Part shown: positions 36,934-38,799 of the stretch, in pieces
Layout: every line of letters starts with the position of its first letter
Position numbering within the stretch: position 1 is the stretch's first letter
Origin: Alphaproteobacteria bacterium
Lineage (GTDB): Bacteria > Pseudomonadota > Alphaproteobacteria > SHVW01
Assembly (NCBI GenBank): GCA_009694085.1
Contig: SHVW01000010.1
Span: 1-38,799 of the forward strand
Length of the DNA stretch: 38,799 nucleotides
Direction: 5' to 3'
The notes under the pieces: model-generated
Databases searched by the model: none
What the model was told of the DNA's origin: nothing
Seen by the model: the letters and a program-made list of their open reading frames with translations, nothing else
Position numbers and translations under genes: made by a program

Positions 36934-38442
36934 ATGATCGTCCACCCCGATTTCGCCGCCTTCCGCGCGGCCTACGACGCCGGGCGGCCGCAAGTCGCCT
37001 GGACCACGCTGATCGCGGATTTGGAAACGCCGGTCTCCGCCCTGCTCAAACTGGCGGAGGGGCGGCCCAACAGTTTCCTGTTCGAATCGGTCGAGGGCGG
37101 CGCGGTGCGCGGGCGCTATTCGTTCATGGGGCTGAAGCCGGATACGCTGTGGCGCTGCCGGCGCGACCGGGCGGAGATCAATCGCAACGCCCGCGTCGAT
37201 GCCGAGCGCTTCGAGCCCGTGACCGGCGGCGCGTTGGATTCGTTGCGCGCGCTGATCGCGGAATCGCGCATCGAGCTGCCGCGCCATTTGCCGCCCATGG
37301 CATCGGGCCTGTTCGGCTACATGGCCTACGACATGGTCCGGCTTTACGAACGCATCCCCGATAACAACCCGGACCATCTCAACATTCCCGACGGCGTGTT
37401 CATACGGCCGACCGTGATCGCCGTGTTCGACCGGCTGGAAGACAACGTCACGGTGATCACGCCGGTACGACCCGACGCCGGGTTGTCGGCGGAGGCCGCC
37501 TATGCTCAGGCCTCGGAACGGCTGGCCGATGTGGTCACCGATTTCGCGCGGTCCCTGCCCTATCGCCGCGAGGCCGTCGACATCGCGCGCGATCTGCCCG
37601 CCCCCACCGCCAACGCGACCGAGGCCGAATACTGCGCCATGGTGGTGAAGGCGAAGGAGTACATCGCGGCCGGCGATGCCTTTCAGGTCGTGCCCTCACT
37701 CCGCTTCGCCGTGCCGTTCAAGCTGCCGCCCCTCGCGCTTTATCGCAGCCTGCGCCGGCTCAATCCCTCGCCCTTCCTGTTCTTCCTCGATTTCGGCGGC
37801 TTCGCCATCGTCGGCTCCAGCCCGGAAATCCTGGTGCGCGTGCGCGACGGTCGCGTGACCATCCGCCCGCTCGCCGGCACCCGCCCGCGCGGCGCCACGG
37901 CGGAGCAGGACAAGGCTTTGGCCGCCGAACTGCTGGCCGATCCCAAGGAGCGCGCCGAACATCTGATGCTGCTCGATCTCGGCCGCAACGATGTCGGCCG
38001 GGTTGCCAAGATCGGCTCGGTCAGCGTGATCGAGCAATTCCAGGTCGAGCGCTACAGCCATGTCATGCACATCGCCTCCCATGTCGAAGGCGATCTCGAC
38101 CCCAAATACGACGCGGTCGACGCGCTGTTCGCCGGCTTTCCCGCCGGCACCGTCTCGGGCGCGCCAAAGGTGCGCGCCATGGAGATCATCGACGAGTTGG
38201 AATCCTCGCGGCGCGGCATCTATGCCGGCGCGGTCGGCTATTTCGGCGCCGGCGGCGACATGGACACCTGCATCGCCTTGCGCACCGCCCTGGTCAAGGA
38301 CGGCGTGATGTATGTGCAGGCCGGCGCCGGCGTGGTCGCCGACAGCGATCCGAAATCCGAGTATCAGGAATGCGTCAACAAGGCGCGCGCGCTGGTGCGG
38401 GCGGCGGAGGAAGCGATCAGGTTCGCGGCGGGACGGGGGTAG
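36934..38442 (+). CDS. trpE: anthranilate synthase component I
   Basis: Anthranilate synthase large subunit (502 residues) makes anthranilate from chorismate using ammonia from TrpG. FLFESVEGGAVRGRYSFMG near the N-terminus corresponds to the region that senses tryptophan. The chorismate-binding domain holds GFAIVGSSPEILVRV, TIRPLAGTRPRGATAEQD, MLLDLGRNDVGRVAKIG, YSHVMHIASHVEGDLD and the FPAGTVSGAPKVRAMEIIDELE block. I chose the ATG at 36934 (MIVHPDFAAFRAAYDAG); no good Shine-Dalgarno sequence precedes it. No trpG follows; valS is convergent downstream. No Trp-codon leader peptide is visible upstream. Confidence 0.97.
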   Translation: MIVHPDFAAFRAAYDAGRPQVAWTTLIADLETPVSALLKLAEGRPNSFLFESVEGGAVRGRYSFMGLKPDTLWRCRRDRAEINRNARVDAERFEPVTGGALDSLRALIAESRIELPRHLPPMASGLFGYMAYDMVRLYERIPDNNPDHLNIPDGVFIRPTVIAVFDRLEDNVTVITPVRPDAGLSAEAAYAQASERLADVVTDFARSLPYRREAVDIARDLPAPTANATEAEYCAMVVKAKEYIAAGDAFQVVPSLRFAVPFKLPPLALYRSLRRLNPSPFLFFLDFGGFAIVGSSPEILVRVRDGRVTIRPLAGTRPRGATAEQDKALAAELLADPKERAEHLMLLDLGRNDVGRVAKIGSVSVIEQFQVERYSHVMHIASHVEGDLDPKYDAVDALFAGFPAGTVSGAPKVRAMEIIDELESSRRGIYAGAVGYFGAGGDMDTCIALRTALVKDGVMYVQAGAGVVADSDPKSEYQECVNKARALVRAAEEAIRFAAGRG

Positions 38443-38469
38443 CGCAGCGAGCACCAGTTTCAGACATGC

Positions 38470-38622
38470 GTGACTCGCATCTACCACCCCTCACCCTCCC
38501 GTCGCTTTGCGCCGGGGCCCTCCCTCTCCCCCGTTGGGGGCGCGAGGGCAATTTGCGGAACCCTCGCCCCGCCCTTGCGGGGAGAGGGAGGGGACCCGTC
38601 GCGATGGGGAGGGTGAGGGGTC
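38470..38622. repeat. GC-rich dispersed palindromic repeat, copy 2
   Basis: After the same GTGACTCGC lead-in (38470-38478), perfect 14-bp outer arms CCCCTCACCCTCCC (38487-38500) and its reverse complement (38607-38620) enclose inner 15-bp arms CCCTCCCTCTCCCCC (38518-38532) and GGGGAGAGGGAGGGG (38579-38593, one mismatch in pairing). A central part has GGGGGCGCGAGGG and CCCTCGCCCCGC. The fold would be a long double hairpin in RNA from either strand. It sits between the convergent trpE and valS genes and may act as a bidirectional terminator. Confidence 0.85.
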
Positions 38623-38663
38623 GATCCACGTCACTTGTGTCTGATACCCATACCAGTTCCGCC

Positions 38664-38798
38664 CTACCCAATCCGCCCCACCGCCGCCCTCAACCTGTCC
38701 CGCATCTGTGCCCATTCCGTGCGCCGCTCGCGCTGTTCCGCGATCACATCCTCGGGCGCGCGGGCGACGAAGTCGGCGTTGGCGAGCTTCTTGTCCAC
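38664..38798 (-). CDS. valS: valyl-tRNA synthetase, C-terminal end (partial)
   Basis: The last 44 residues of a minus-strand gene that continues beyond the window. The frame reads VDKKLANADFVARAPEDVIA followed by EQRERRTEWAQMRDRL, and ends RAAVGRIG. This is the C-terminal coiled-coil arm of valyl-tRNA synthetase, whose family pattern is KLxNxxFVxxAPxxVVxxER. The call rests on this short stretch only. It converges on trpE, with a dispersed repeat between them. Confidence 0.8.
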   Translation of the reverse strand: MDKKLANADFVARAPEDVIAEQRERRTEWAQMRDRLRAAVGRIG

Positions 38799-38799
38799 T

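Overview
The window is a GC-rich chromosomal segment of an alphaproteobacterium, most likely in or near the Rhodospirillales. This rests on gene order and protein architecture. The order tpiA / secG / pyrG / kdsA / eno / ftsB-like / pdhA-pdhB-pdhC / lpdA / lipA / coq10-like is a known alphaproteobacterial arrangement. Pyruvate dehydrogenase E1-beta carries its own lipoyl domain, rpsF-rpsR-(DUF2232)-rplI form one operon, and yajC-secD-secF lie beside a Mth938-domain (NDUFAF3-like) gene. No rRNA, tRNA or CRISPR array was recognised.

Layout. 0.1-3.4 kb (minus strand): a solitary ABC solute-binding protein, the bifunctional NAD(P)HX repair enzyme Nnr and a small unknown. 3.4-3.95 kb: an AT-rich patch, a GC-rich structured patch of unknown function, then the promoter and leader of the ribosomal operon. 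3.95-6.5 kb (plus): rpsF, rpsR, a DUF2232 membrane protein and rplI, ending in a strong terminator. 6.5-8.2 kb: a decayed inverted repeat and a DDE-type insertion sequence that has cut a TPR gene. 8.2-16.2 kb: PAS-domain protein and NDUFAF6-like protein (minus), a degenerate squalene-synthase-like protein and a PuuD-like membrane protein (plus), a ParDE-type module (plus), then Mth938 protein, polysaccharide deacetylase, secF, secD and yajC (minus). 16.4-17.2 kb: a DUF815 ATPase (plus). 17.2-24.4 kb (minus): a tight operon pdhA-pdhB-pdhC-lpdA-[HigBA-type module]-lipA-coq10-like. 24.6-34.7 kb (minus): ftsB-like, eno, a tandem pair of EamA transporters (one interrupted by a stop codon), kdsA, an IS5-type element, an orphan YefM-like antitoxin, pyrG, secG, an MsrQ-like haem protein and tpiA. 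34.9-38.4 kb (plus): ppiD-like and trpE, with two related dispersed repeats on either side of trpE. The right edge holds the C-terminal end of valS (minus).

How it works together. Most of the window is housekeeping: central carbon metabolism (eno, tpiA, PDH complex), cofactor synthesis (lipA, the coq10-like gene), protein export and folding (YajC-SecDF, SecG, PpiD), nucleotide, LPS and tryptophan precursors (pyrG, kdsA, trpE) and translation. Accessory DNA sits at the joints between these blocks: two insertion sequences, three toxin-antitoxin loci in different states of decay, a tandem transporter duplication and palindromic dispersed repeats. The least explained part is 8.2-12.3 kb, where relatives of two mitochondrial complex I assembly factors (NDUFAF6 and NDUFAF3) and a second squalene-synthase-fold protein lacking recognisable catalytic aspartates cluster near the Sec accessory genes. 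A second open question is the structured, non-coding segment upstream of rpsF.
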